Assembly: GCF_964275005.1 (NCBI RefSeq)
Contig: NC_092688.1
Location: 22,325,903-22,389,902 of the forward strand
Direction of reading: 5' to 3'
Source: Diadema setosum
Lineage: Eukaryota > Echinodermata > Echinoidea > Diadematoida > Diadematidae
DNA length: 64,000 bases
Shown here: piece by piece, positions 31,912 through 44,049 of the stretch
How the letters are laid out: each line of letters begins with the position of its first letter
Numbering within the stretch: the stretch's first letter is position 1
Made by a program: the position numbers and the translations under genes
Notes under the pieces: generated by a model
Told to the model about the DNA's origin: nothing
The model's input: the letters and a program-made list of their open reading frames with translations, nothing else
The model's database searches: none

Positions 31912-33138
31912 ATGGCAGGTCAATGGAGAAAAGCTGCCCAACAATGTTGGCAAGGGAGAATTACTTCTAGATATGGCTCGGCCAGATATCAAACAGAGGA
32001 GTTCAGACGGCATTTACCCAGCTATCAACGAAGATTATTTGGGTTGTTTTGTCCCTCTCTGAGTAAGATACTGCTGACATCTCAAGACTTGCCGGCTTAT
32101 CGCAGCACGCATGGACTCACTGACACCACCGCACTCGGTGCAACTACCCCCGCGGAACTCGCGGCGAGCCCCGTGCTGTGTGTAAGTAATGATGCTGCCA
32201 AAGCCATCACCGTGCTAGGTGTAGGCCCCCTAGGTGTGTTGACAGGAACAAAGTACTCTGGTTGTAAATTAAGTTGTGCAGAAGAAATGTCGAAACATGC
32301 TAGCCAGACAACTTGTTTCAAGAATGAGGGTAGCTCTAACTGGTATCATTCAACACATAGACAAAGACAACAAAGTCAATCTTTGTTGGGCATTCAACAG
32401 AAGTTCAATCATTCATACAGAAAGCAGCATGTTCAAAATTTTGCTTCTTTGAGTCGTGCTGGACCTTGTCATCCCGCTGAGGATGTTTACTCAGGGACTT
32501 TGAAAAGGCAATATGCTGCACCTTTGCTCTTGATGCATGTTCGCTGTTATAGGCCTAATCCAAGGAAACGGGACAGGAACTATTATGAAGTGCTCAACAT
32601 TACACCGAATGCCACACAGGCGCAAGTCAAGGAAGCATTCTTCAAGCTGTCCAAGGTCTATCACCCGGACAAAAATGCAGGCAGCAAAGAAGCTCAACGC
32701 CAGTTTTCATCCATCAATGAGGCATACAGTGTGCTCGGTAACCTCACCTTGCGCAAACGGTACGACCGCGGCACGTTGAACCAGAAAGACATCTACGGAG
32801 AGGTGAAAGCGGAAGAAGCAGATAAAGCCACGTTCTCTGGTGAAGCCACGTACACGACCGGGGGCATACCGTTTCACGTGGAAGCCGAACGGCAGGCTAA
32901 GAAGATGGATGCCTTCTTTGAGAGTCACTACAAGGCTGCGCGGGAAAAAGAGCAACAGGACCGACTTGACCGTCAGCGGAGAATTGATGAATACATGGAG
33001 CTCCAGAGCAAGGCAAAACACTCGCCCATCATCCTGGCAGCATTCATCATCACCGCCATTGGCCTGGCAGTAAAGAGTGTCATCTATGATACTAAAGTGG
33101 ACAAGAAGCTAAGAGCAGCTGCAAAGGGAAAAAAGTGA
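31912..33138 (+). CDS. DNAJC30: DNAJC30-like mitochondrial J-domain protein, single exon
   Basis: 408-aa ORF. The N-terminus (MAGQWRKAAQQCWQGRIT...) is rich in Arg/Lys without early acidic residues, as in mitochondrial presequences. The J domain is about 223-290 (NYYEVLNIT, HPD at 251-253, then INEAYSVLGNLTLRKRYDRG). The C-terminal region carries charged helices and one membrane span at about 371-392, followed by a lysine-rich tip. J domain plus C-terminal membrane span, with no G/F or zinc-finger region, matches DNAJC30, an inner-membrane J-protein tied to ATP synthase and complex I turnover in mammals. The mammalian gene is also intronless. It is longer than human DNAJC30 (226 aa) because of a 120-150-residue linker of unknown role before the J domain. 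The start is supported by an in-frame TGA at 31,879 upstream. A GTAAGT at 32,182 has no in-frame partner acceptor that I could find. Confidence 0.85.
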   Translation: MAGQWRKAAQQCWQGRITSRYGSARYQTEEFRRHLPSYQRRLFGLFCPSLSKILLTSQDLPAYRSTHGLTDTTALGATTPAELAASPVLCVSNDAAKAITVLGVGPLGVLTGTKYSGCKLSCAEEMSKHASQTTCFKNEGSSNWYHSTHRQRQQSQSLLGIQQKFNHSYRKQHVQNFASLSRAGPCHPAEDVYSGTLKRQYAAPLLLMHVRCYRPNPRKRDRNYYEVLNITPNATQAQVKEAFFKLSKVYHPDKNAGSKEAQRQFSSINEAYSVLGNLTLRKRYDRGTLNQKDIYGEVKAEEADKATFSGEATYTTGGIPFHVEAERQAKKMDAFFESHYKAAREKEQQDRLDRQRRIDEYMELQSKAKHSPIILAAFIITAIGLAVKSVIYDTKVDKKLRAAAKGKK

Positions 33139-33844
33139 CCAGTACAGATAATTTTCAATGAAGTGTAGCCCATCTGAGTCAGTAAAACATTACATCAATG
33201 CACTGGTGTAATGTTTGAGCATAACACAGTATTTACATGATTAGCTATCTACACTACAGCCTAGATGGTAATTTGCCCTTTTGTATTGCACACAGTAAAT
33301 CAGTATGTTTGATTGTTAAGTACACAAAGTGCATATTATTCAATATCAAGTTATTTGTGTACAATTATGAAATACCATGTCAAACCGCATTTTGTCCACG
33401 ATTATTAATGTTTCAGAAGAAATGGCTGGATGTTGCATGTTGATTATTAAAGTGTTATGCTCAAGCAATAACTTATCAACAGTGAAGCTTTTGATAGTGT
33501 CATATACTGAAACAAAGGCAGCATGGCATGCCCTTTTAACTGTTTATAATCATATACACTGTAGTAATGAGGTAACTAATTTCTGCACTTTTCCTTTCTA
33601 GTTATGATATCTTCTTTGCTGTAGAAATGGATGGTGTAACCACAATTTGGTATTACCATCAGGTGAGTTCACATGAGCCACCTTTCTTACTGTAGGAAGC
33701 TTTTCTTTTCTTTCTCTATTTTTTATTAAGGAGGTACAGTATATTTGTTAGCAGGAGCCATTATTGCTCTGTAATCTTCAATGGTTAAGAAGATTTGTCT
33801 CGAGAGTGCTCTGACCAAAGTCAGACCAAACCAGCTCAGTGTGT

Positions 33845-33877
<33 letters not shown>

Positions 33878-34494
33878 CAAAGAGAGAATACATTATATAT
33901 CTTGGTCGCTGGTTCTAGTCCAATTTAGAACATTTTTTTTTTTTTTTTAAACACCATTATGCATGTACAAGTGCAGGTACCTACATGTACATGTACCAAA
34001 TCAAAGTCTGTAGATTGAATGTCAACCGTCGAAATCATTGTTTAAACAATTTTTAGTTGTACTTTTTATGTACCATTGTACTTCAGTCTTTTGCTTGGTT
34101 TTTCACTTGTTTTCTTTGTTTTTAGATTGAGGCCATCTGTACAAATTTGCTAGTTATGATGTTGTTTGCCAAACATTGTTTTAAAGCCATCTCCAGGGTT
34201 GTTTTTGTCATTGATTTCTTCCATGAAGAAAACAAATGAATCACCTTTAATAGTGACAGAGTATCACTGAAGACCTATAGATCTTACTTACTGTGTATAA
34301 TTCTCCTAAATAGATAAATAAGAGCAACATTTCAATGCAAAATTGTGACAGTCAAACTGAAATTTTGGTACACATTTCACATGAAAAATTATGTAGAATT
34401 ATTCATATCCCTGACACAATTATAGTTTTGTCTAGAAGGCAGATACCAAGAAAATTATTCCCTGCATGACCAAAGAGGTATGATGTATATGATC
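33139..34494. other. DNAJC30 3' UTR and downstream DNA
   Basis: ATTAAA near 33,443 is one candidate poly(A) signal. Long A- and T-runs lie at 33,846-33,874 and 33,931-33,948. No other gene is seen. Confidence 0.35.
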
Positions 34495-34600
34495 TGGGCC
34501 CCGTTTTATCAAAAGATATAATGGATTATAAATTTCCTTTATCACACAGGCTGCCATAGACTTACGATAGAAATCTACTCTTCATGAAACAGGGCCCTGA
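34495..34600. mobile_element. 106-bp MITE with GGGCCC tips
   Basis: TGGGCCCCGTTTTATCAAAAG on the left pairs with the inverse of CTTCATGAAACAGGGCCCTGA on the right. Elements with GGGCCCcGTTTcATgAA tips are common in deuterostome invertebrates. Confidence 0.6.
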
Positions 34601-35603
34601 GTCATGCTTGACTACATATCTCAGTGAATTTACTACATGTACGTCTATTTATCTGTCACTCCGAAGAAATATGGCCTGACTCGTGCACAAAGTTGTGATC
34701 GTCAACAAGTCAGGGTACTACAGGGAAACCTCATTACAACAGAATTTCCATGTGATAATGGGTATAATCATATCTCATTTCAGGGATAAAACAAAAGGAT
34801 AACAAAAGAATGGGACTCTGCATGAATAACCTCATTACAGTGTACATGTAGTTTGTATATCAGGTGTTACTGTATCTCACTGTATCTGACCATGTCATAC
34901 AGGTGTACAGGTTCCACTGTATCGAAGGAGACTTTCCACTTTCCGCCTATGGTTGGAGTACAGTCAATTTTCTGTATGGCTTTCCATAATTGTCACTCAT
35001 TCGTTTGTGTGGTACATACAATGTACATGTATGTGCAACATACTGCAACATATGAGAAAATGGCTGGTCTTATATACTTCAGATTTGCATTTCTTAACAT
35101 TTCTGATACATTGTACTGTATTTTTGTGTCAACTGTTGTACAGTAGGTCCATGCCAACAGACAGCAACAAGTTACTGTGAAGATATTTCGACTAGTCATC
35201 CAAGCTCTTCAGTGGAAGCGTGCTAAGTTGTTTAGGTATTGTCATATATCTTGAAGTGAGACACCCCTGCACACGCAGTGACAATGTGCTTGCCACTGCA
35301 CCATCCCCTTTTCAGAACAGAAGTAACTTACAGTAGTGACAGGGTATTCAGGCTCTGCCAAATGACTTTTGTCAGATAGTCTGCGACACTACATTGGACA
35401 CCAAGTATAGATGAGATTCTGATTAAAACTGATTCTATTGAAGAACACTCGCAAGATTTGGCATGGTTCTTGTACGCTGCACCATGTGGTCATGAATAAC
35501 TTTTATTGTGTACAGGGAAAAATGATTTGATGGAGATCTTCCAAAGTAGAGTGTATTGCTACAATGAGTGAGTGAAGTTCAGATACTGCACAGTAATCAA
35601 AAC

Positions 35604-35800
35604 TACTGTATACGCCGAATACGTTGCGAGGTTTTTATTTTCGCGGATTTCGAGAGTCAGGTGCTCTTCTCAAAATTAAAGACACGCAAAAATATTGACT
35701 CTGATGCCGGTGTGAATGTGACGTACACATGTAAACTTCTCCATTTAGTACATGACTTCACGATCACGAATTTACATTGTAACCACTCGTGAAAAATTCC
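35604..35800. mobile_element. TACTGTATACGCC-family element fragment
   Basis: It begins TACTGTATACGCC, as does 63,813. The interior (ATTAAAGACACGC, ATATTGACT, GTGACGTAC, CCATTTAGTACATGACT) matches the inverse of the 63.8-64.0-kb copy. The right tip is not clear. Confidence 0.55.
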
Positions 35801-36838
35801 TGTCCCATCTTTATCCACATGTTCTCCAAATATTCACCAGATACAATGTCGGCTTTCAGACTTTAAAGAGTGTTAGTTGTACGGACTTGAGGCAAGGGCA
35901 GTGTTGAATGCCATGGTGAAAATGAAGCACCAGATAATCGCCATCAATTATAACTGAACAGGGTTGGTCAATGTACCATACCAGGAACCCACTTAGACTG
36001 TCATGCCATTTCATAACAAGCAAGATATTGTATTGATAGCATGTACCCATTAGTAAAACCGTGATGTTTACCTCTCTGTAGGGCATAATTACAAAGTTGT
36101 CATTCAGCCTATTGAATTGAGATAGTTCAGACTTCTTTTAAGTGGAAAAATCTCTTGTAACAGTGTCATGCTGTATGATACAGCCATAATGGGTTTTATT
36201 CATTTTGAGAGTAGAACTGGCTGCTACATGTATGCAGGGAGTTGAAGTACAAATGTAATAGGAAGTGCTACCTCCAGTAGAAAATTTATGTTCATACAAG
36301 GGATTTACAGTAAAAGATGTGTGGCTCATACTGCATGATAAAATAACAGCTTCTAACCATGGAGGCTGTTCCTGTTCCTAGCTTCAAGCAGGTTCATGAG
36401 CTGGTGTAATATTTGTGACTCCGCAATCTGAATTCAGTCATGAATATTGAACACTGCATTCTGCTAGGCAGTTGTTGTTGGTAAAGATAGGAAGTGAGAT
36501 TAGTAAAGATAGCCTTAGTGCAAGGCTTCTTTTGTGTTTTATGCTGCTGTGAGAACACAGCAGAACACAGTAAAGATGGAATGAGGTAAAATGTATGTAT
36601 ACAGTGTACATTTTATGCAGTTTCCTCATTCTAAGCTGTACGATGTCTTCTTACTGCTGTGATATTTTAAATTTTCAGAGTAATATAAAGAATGTCCTTT
36701 GATATATCATCAATATGTGTATTGTGCAAATCATGCTTGTTTGAGAGTTACCTGTACATGTACATTGTATGTGTCTTTGTGTGTGCATGTGTGAGTGTGA
36801 TGCATACCTTGGTATGTGCATCAGTAAGAGATTGTGTG

Positions 36839-38379
36839 TTACGGGAAACAAAAACCCAAATATAACACTGTTTGATGAATGTGTGCCTGACAAATATATC
36901 TCTTTTTGGAAGGATTCTTGTCCACCTCTCGTTAACTTCACTCTCGATTGGCAAAAAATACACATGCTTAATTTCAAATGCACTATTGATAGTCGTTTTA
37001 GATCATTTTATTTTAAAATTTTCCATAAGACAATTGCTTTTAATGCGTTTTTATTTAAGATAAAAAGGAAAGATTCTCCCCTTTGCTCATTCTGTAATAA
37101 GGAACCTGAAACGATTGTTCATGTGTTTTGTGAATGCCCAGTGGTAAATCTTGTATGGGATGATCTATTGTTAACAATAAATAGAAAACAGTCCTCCAAT
37201 AGAATCATCTCCTCTTTTGAAAAAATATTTGGCATTCAGGCTGACACATTTTTGACTTTTTTATTTCTTGTATTCAAGTATTATATCCATTGCTGTAAAT
37301 TTAGTAGTAAATTGCCTAATATTGTGGAATTCAGAGCTCGATTAAAAAAAATTAAGGATACAGAGTATTTTCTAGCAAAAAAGAAAGGTAAACTCCCATT
37401 GCACTTTAAGAAATGGAGATTTGATGTTTAGAGTATTTTTGCTAGTCTTTCATGTATCTGCTAATCTATCTTATGGGTAATACCATGGAAACGTACTACA
37501 ATTGTACTTATTACAATACCCTTGGTGCCGTGAGGTTTCGTTTTCTCATATTAGTTCTTCTGTTTCATAAGTATGCAGGTATTTGTACCAATACTTAATA
37601 TGGAAATGGAGATCATTTCATCGGGATCAAGGTGTTAGACTGACTTGTCAGATTTCTGTTTTTGTACATGTATTTTTGACTCTTATGTTCATAGTTTCCA
37701 CTATATATAATCTGGAAACATTTCTTATAATCATGTGAAAACTGCTCTATCTAATCTTGTAAATATTTTGATTTTGTTTGAATGATTTGTTGATTTGATC
37801 AATAAAGACTTAAAGAAAAAAAAAAAAAAAAACCCAAATATAAATGTGGATTGAGTGAAAGCAGCAATATTAATTGATCTCATCAGTGAAAGTTGATGAA
37901 AATGGGACTTTCTATTCAAGTGTTATGAATTTTTAAGTTTTGGTCCCATAATTGCTGGACGAGGAGACTACTACAGTACATGACATCATTATGAACAACA
38001 TAAAGAAAATTCAACATACATGTATTTTCATTTTATTAGCATTATGAAAAAGCACTTGGCATGCCTCTTTCAGGAAGCAGAAGGAATGATATTACCCTTG
38101 ACATAATCGGTCAGTAGCTTGTTGATGGAATGAGTACTTTCCATGAAAAATGATTTTTTTTTTTTTTTAAATTTTCCAGATATTTTCCTTATATTGTCCA
38201 CAACAACATCATGAAATGTAATAGTCTCCTTATTCAGCAATTACTGCACTGAAAATTAAAGAATTCATAACTTTTGAATCGACCGTCCGATTTTCGTTAA
38301 GCTTCAGCTGATGTGATCTGTACTATAATCGCTACTTTCACTCAATCCAAATTCATATTGGGGTTTGGGTTTCCTTTAA
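36839..38379. mobile_element. TTAA-type foldback MITE, TTAAAGGAAACCC family, split by a LINE
   Basis: The right tip read inward is TTAA-AGGAAACCCAAACCCC; the left tip is TTAC-GGGAAACAAAAACCC. Inner arms of about 150 bp pair imperfectly: GATTGAGTGAAAGCAGC against GATTGAGTGAAAGTAGC, GTTATGAATT on both, GAGGAGACTAC against AAGGAGACTAT. Without the LINE insert the element would be about 560 bp. Confidence 0.65.
36851..37843 (+). mobile_element. 5'-truncated L1/Tx1-type LINE with 15-bp target duplications
   Basis: AAAACCCAAATATAA occurs at 36,851-36,865 and again at 37,829-37,843. Between them is a LINE 3' end. The frame from 36,866 to 37,431 encodes a zinc-knuckle tail typical of L1/Tx1-type reverse transcriptases (CSFCNKEPETIVHVFCECP, residues CxxC...HxxxxC, then VWDDL). 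A 3' UTR of about 390 bp follows, with AATAAAG and a poly(A) tail at 37,814-37,828. The endonuclease and catalytic reverse-transcriptase parts are missing. The reading frame upstream of 36,866 is host DNA read by chance. Confidence 0.85.
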
Positions 38380-38745
38380 TCCTGCACAGTAGACACTAGT
38401 TAGTTTCTGCTGTGTGTGTATTTATGACACAATATCTTATCCACAAATGAACCCCCAAAGGAAATCATCTTTACGTAATATCAGTAATTCTACGCAATAT
38501 TCTGAAAGAAACCAGCATGCAGTAAAAGAGACGATGATAGTGAATGTACAGAGTTTTCGGCTCGAGAGTTTGAAGTGCCGTTTCAAGGAGGTCGTAACTT
38601 TCACCCCGCAAAGTACTCCAAATTCTTTGAATAGAACACTGTATGTTCCCTACAAGCCATCATATTATGTACACCATTGTTTTACATTGCTAGACACTCT
38701 CAAATTACACACTATAACAAGGGCCTTTCCATCGGATTCCAAGAT

Positions 38746-38940
38746 ATTTGCTCCTGCGACAATATTGCTCCCATAAGATATCTGCACACTTTATTAGCCA
38801 AACATGAATTATACCCTCAAACATAACCCTATAATCCTAATTTTCTTATCAAACCATAAAACCTAAAACCCTATCACAACCCTATTCCTAACCCTAAATC
38901 CTAGGAGAAAATAAGACGAGCAATTGTCACAGGAGCAAAT
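38746..38940. mobile_element. MITE with telomere-like interior
   Basis: ATTTGCTCCTGCGACAATAT on the left pairs with the inverse of AATTGTCACAGGAGCAAAT on the right. The interior holds degenerate CCCTAA-type units (ACCCTATAATCC, AACCCTAT, TAACCCTAAATCC). Confidence 0.65.
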
Positions 38941-40600
38941 GTCATGTCGCCTTCCATTGATGTCATGATATTTAAAGTATAGTCTACATTGTACTTACGA
39001 GAACATATCTACAGTACTTGCCCTACAAGGTAGCCTGAAAAATCTGGTAAGGACCTACTAAGTATATGAAAGATGAGCATTCTGACCCCCCCCCCCCCCC
39101 TTTGTTCGCTGGTGTTGACACTGTTGTATCCCAGGAATAATGCGGTCACTCACTTCCAAAGAGTATAGAAGCGGCGACAGTGTGCTTCTTTGCTCATTAC
39201 TCAACTCGTTTCATATACCGTTATGATAGGCTGCCCTCTACTGGCAGGATTTGTGCTAAACTAGGAAATCATACTCCTATGCATTTATCCCGTAGGAATC
39301 ATTTATCAATCAGACATGTGTTGCAACACAATACAGGAACAGAATGAATCGTCATGGTGTGAGAAGTGACCAGTGTAGTGTGGAATAATCAGTTTGTTAG
39401 CCAAGTAGACTGGTTGATGTGTAGCTGGATGGATCACGATTGACAGTGTATGTGCAAACAAGTAGTGAATGACACAGTAATAATGAGGACATAACATAAT
39501 TATGGTATTTAACATCAAATACCTTTGATAATAGTGAAGTTTGTTGCCATTTTCTTGTACGTTGGACATGAAATCTAGAGTAGCTTTACTCTCTTTGCTG
39601 TCTTCTTGTTTTCTTCAGATCTATGTACAATATAACCTAGAGAAACATCAGTCTCATAACTTCGACTGTAACATATTATTTGATAGCACTTGGTTTCTGT
39701 CTTCTGTAGCTAAGTGGTAACTTATTTTGATGAAAATTCTGCCCTATTTGGAAGATGTCAAGTTTAAGTGATTAACTCATCACTATCAATGCAATAAAGC
39801 TTTCTTACAAGAAAAACAGATGGACACAAAGTACCAATATTCATGATCACATGATTTCATTTATTTCACACTCACCACTGTGATTGATTATATCAAGTAC
39901 GATAATCATTATCATACACAGAGAATATTTGATATCAGTGTACCAGGTCAACCCCACAATATCAACCTGAATAAATCGTGAATCGTGGTAGGAAAATATG
40001 ATACGGCGTGTATATGGAAAAAAAAAAAAAGGATCCCTTGATTTTAACAACAATCTGATCAAGTCAGTTCAGCTTTTCTTTGTACAAGTCTTCCAGAACT
40101 TGACAAGCTCTACTAAAGTTTTCACGAATATCACCACCCGCAATTTGGGGAATTAGTGCTTGATGCTTAGCATCTCCAAATTCTGAATCCAACCACAACA
40201 AACAGTCTGTTGGGCCAAAACATTACCATCATAGAAATCTTTAACAAACTAGAGCTGGTCATTGTATGTGAGGCTCCTCGCAAGGTTCTAGTACACATAC
40301 ATTCTAATTATAAACTGAACACATTTGAACTGTCCATACACACAGTAGTCTTAGATTATCAGAATTGATAATTGAATATGATGATAATGCAGCTACAACA
40401 TACAGCACATAATGGATCACTAGAAGTACGGTGGTTTGCTATTGATGTTCACCATTTAAAGGGATGGTTACGCGAAACAAATGCTTGCACCGGGTATCCA
40501 ACTCCACTCTATACTTTTCATACAAATATGTAAGATAGACATTTAAGGGGCATCAAGTACCCCTCTACGAGAAACCAGTTTACACTTGGCATGTATACCG
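38941..40600. other. Gene-free stretch
   Basis: A poly-C run lies at 39,087-39,100 and a poly-A run at 40,019-40,030. I see no coding or RNA gene. Confidence 0.4.
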
Positions 40601-40828
40601 AGGGCTCTACACTAACTTTTTTCCAATGGTGGCCCATTTGGGCTTCTAAAATCTTTGAGTATGAAATTTTGGTGGCCTGAAATAAAAAGAAACATACCAA
40701 TACATTTTGAAATTTTGCTGCCTGATCAGGCAACCAGATGATGACCTTTTTGGAAATTTCATGACACGACATCAATTTTCAGTGGCCATGGGCAACCGGG
40801 CCACTGCCGATGTTGAGCTTTGTCTAAT
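40601..40828. repeat. Interspersed repeat, family A copy 1
   Basis: Shares with 48,151-48,394 an ordered set of blocks: AGGGCT...ACTAACTTTT, GGTGGCC, AAAATCTT, CATTTTGAA, CCTGATCAGGCAA, TGGAAATTT, and CAGTGGCC with TGGGC at the end. About 230 bp, non-coding. Confidence 0.6.
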
Positions 40829-40923
40829 AGATGGGGAAAAAGCGCCATGATATGTAAACTGAATTATGTAACACTGTCAGACACACATTTTAATGACTTG
40901 GGGGGGGGGGGAACCACAGGAGT

Positions 40924-41316
40924 TTAAAAAGGGATGGTACAGTACTGGTGGAGATGAGAATTGGGCTTTTATATTTTTGTGAGATACCAAGAAAACACTT
41001 ATGATATAGTACAGAACATACCACTTTAAGAGGAATTCAAAGTTTATTTGATGAAAATCGGGTTTGGAATGACTGAAACATCAAAAAAACAAAGTATAAC
41101 AAAGTGATCGTGATAAAGTGTGGGTCCCACACTTTATTAGAATCGCTCTTTTTTGGATATCTCAGCCATTTGGAAACCAATTTTCATCAAATAAATGCTG
41201 AATTCCTCATAGAATTACATGCTCTTTCATATTTCATAAGAGGTTTCTCAGTATCCCACCAAAAAAAGTTAGAAACCTGAAATTAGGTCTCAACCAAAAC
41301 TATACAATCCCTTTAA
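40924..41316. mobile_element. TTAA-flanked foldback MITE, AGGGATGGTACAGT family, third copy
   Basis: Nearly the same sequence as 22,760-23,149, including the central GTGTGGGTCCCACAC palindrome. Tips are TTAA-(AAA)GGGATGGTACAGT and ACTATACAATCCCT-TTAA. Confidence 0.8.
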
Positions 41317-43617
41317 GCAATAGAGTATATAACCATAATGCTGTCTCATGTCTGGCCCTGGCATTGTGCACAATTAGTTTGCTAAAGGTAATGAAAAGCT
41401 TAGTCTTAGATCACATGTCTGCACATACAGTGTCAATGGCCACTTCAGTACCATCAAGTGATACTGGCTTTCAAAGACACAATTAAATTGAAAGTAACAA
41501 AATTCATTAACACTCGGTATTGGAGGTGGAAAAAATGGTAATTGAGAACTTGGGTATGAATAATGCTTTTGTGAAGATTAATGATGATATCCTTGTGAAA
41601 GTTACTCAGACACTTTGTTGACAAATTTCTGAAAATAGCACCCTGTAATTTTGGCTCCCCTATCTAATATTTTAGTTAGTTAGTTTTCACTTTATTCACA
41701 TGGAGCCAAAATCTGGTGCAAAGAGAAGGCATGTTGATGCTTACCTACCTAATTGTATACTTAATCTTTGGATTTAGAAGTAATACATTCAATAATTCTT
41801 TTTTCTTCTTCTTCTTCTTCTTCTCTTTTTTCTCCCTATAATGACCAGAGCATACTCCTGTTCATCCCAAATAAAGGGATACAGGGTGCTCAATGTATAT
41901 GACTTTTGCTCACCACCAATGTTGGCTACAATAAAATCACCTTTGTATGAGTTTGTCTATGAGACAAGTGTTCATTATACAATCTTTACACAATGTCATT
42001 GATCCAGTATTGTGCAAACCAAAGTTTCTACTGGTGTACAAGTTACAGCCATTGAATGACTACTGTAGTCTTGAAAAATGGCCAGTTTCTACAACTGCTC
42101 TATTGCTGGTATTTCACGAGGTAATGAAATTTGCCGAATTCTGTATCTATTTTACACATTTTACACAAGGTTCAATGAGATATGAAATCTACTTCATAGT
42201 TTAACCCCCCTTTAAATGTTTAATAAACAAGGCATAAGTCAAATGTGGATTCACTGGCAGAGGAGCCTTATGCAAGATTGATTGTTAAAAAAAGAAATAA
42301 ATAAGAGGGGAAAAGGAAAAACAACAACCCAAATGACAATACAAGCTGCTAAAAAAAAAATAGCCTGGAGGCAAGGCTAACCAGTGTGGTAATATATGGG
42401 TCCATTGGTGTATGTATGGACACACCATACTAGATACTCAATACAGAGTACCAGCCGAGTACTGAGGTGTGATATCGTAGTCATGATCCGCCATCGAAAC
42501 TGGTTCTAAATAACATCACGTATACCACGTATCTGTGAACACAACGGTTGCTGATAATGCTTGCACCCCATTCCAACCCACTGCCCAAAGCCTTTTGCGT
42601 GGATATCTTTTATGGAACCAGCACTATGCTATGACACAAGACTGTGACATCCTCACTTCACTAATTCATACTATCTGATCTGACACACAAATATACCAAT
42701 CATAACATGGGTCAGAATGCCACAAGCAAAATGAAGCAAATGAATTCAGACACCATAACAATTCTTGCACATGGTTGAAACTGCTCTGCATTCAAGCATT
42801 AGCAAATGGTCAGGACTACATGTATTCTACAATCAAAGAGAGTAAAATTCTTTGCATAAGTCACCTCAAACGGTAAACACCAGTCCTCTAACTGATGATC
42901 ACTGGTGAAGGTGACTATCATGGGTAAAGATTATAATGATTCTTGTGCCTCCAGCTACTACTTCAATGAGTGTGAACAATGAAACAAATCCTCTGTTGCA
43001 GCTCAAGGCTACACTAGTATATAAATTATACAAAATATATGCACAGAAATTGTCAGTCGTAGATTAAATATATACAATGTACATACACACACACACACAA
43101 AACACATCTGGACATGCCATAATATTGGTATATGAATGATAAAGAAGCGCAAAATCACATCAAAAAGTTTGTCATAAAAGGGGAAAAGCCAATGGAACAA
43201 TTACCCAAGTCATGCTCAACAATCCCTAAGCATTTGTAGTGCCAAAAATTAATTACAGGGGGGTGTCTTCTTTTTTTTTTTAAATTTTGAGAGCAAAGTA
43301 AGGACAAAGAATCATTGATACATGGAGTGTATGCAACAGAATGCAATCATCATGCAATGTGTTTGAAACACATTTAACATCATAGTATACCCAGGGAGGT
43401 GGATTCTACCACTGTCCCATCAGAAACAACAACAACAAAATCTCCTTCTTTGGATCACATAGAATTGTCAAAATAGCCTCTTCACATGAAATTACTGGTT
43501 ACTACATAAATGTGACAATTTATTTATCCTTGATAAACATTTCAACATGTCCCCAATATAATGCTAAATGGACAGAAGTTAATTGGAATATTTTCAGTTG
43601 GACTAATTGATAAATGT
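41317..43617. other. Gene-free stretch
   Basis: A (CTT)n run lies near 41,802-41,823. I see no gene. This may include downstream DNA or distal 3' UTR of the VPS37 gene. Confidence 0.35.
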
Positions 43618-44049
43618 TTAAAGGTGCATGGTCCCGCTGTTTTAGTCAAATGCGTACGTGGGCGCACGGCGCAAGTTTCCTATAGAGACCTACACTATCG
43701 ACTCCTCTTTAGCGCTTACGCTTTGGCCCACTTCCCCGAGTCCGAAGAAGTCCGATTCACTGTAGTCAGTGGTCGGATCACAGTTCACCTCATGATTCGG
43801 CTGGGGGGATGACAGCTTTAGCAAACTTCTTTTGTGATGTCATAATAAGAAGCACATATGCACGCACTCTGGCATTACTACAGACTGCGCGATGTGCAGA
43901 GAAGACAACGTAAGCAACGTTACTTAGCAACGCCTACGCACTTTACTCTTGATAACAGCTAAACTTCGGTAATCTTCGTATCAATGCTGACAGTGATCGG
44001 CAGTATCATCAACAGCGCCCTCTACACTACCAGGACTATGCACCTTTAA
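43618..44049. mobile_element. 432-bp TTAA-flanked MITE, AGGTGCATGGTCC family
   Basis: TTAA-AGGTGCATGGTCC on the left; GGACTATGCACCT-TTAA on the right. The interior is GC-richer than its surroundings and non-coding. Same TTAA-AGG layout as the elements at 22,449, 22,760 and 36,839. Confidence 0.8.

Noticed and set aside
32182-32552. An intron in DNAJC30 starting at GTAAGT
   Set aside because: The best nearby acceptor (TTATAG at 32,552) would shift the frame before the J domain, and the uninterrupted frame is open.
36769-36865. N-terminal part (MCLCVCMCEC...) of the 220-codon ORF
   Set aside because: It lies outside the LINE, left of the target duplication, and is host DNA read through in frame by chance.
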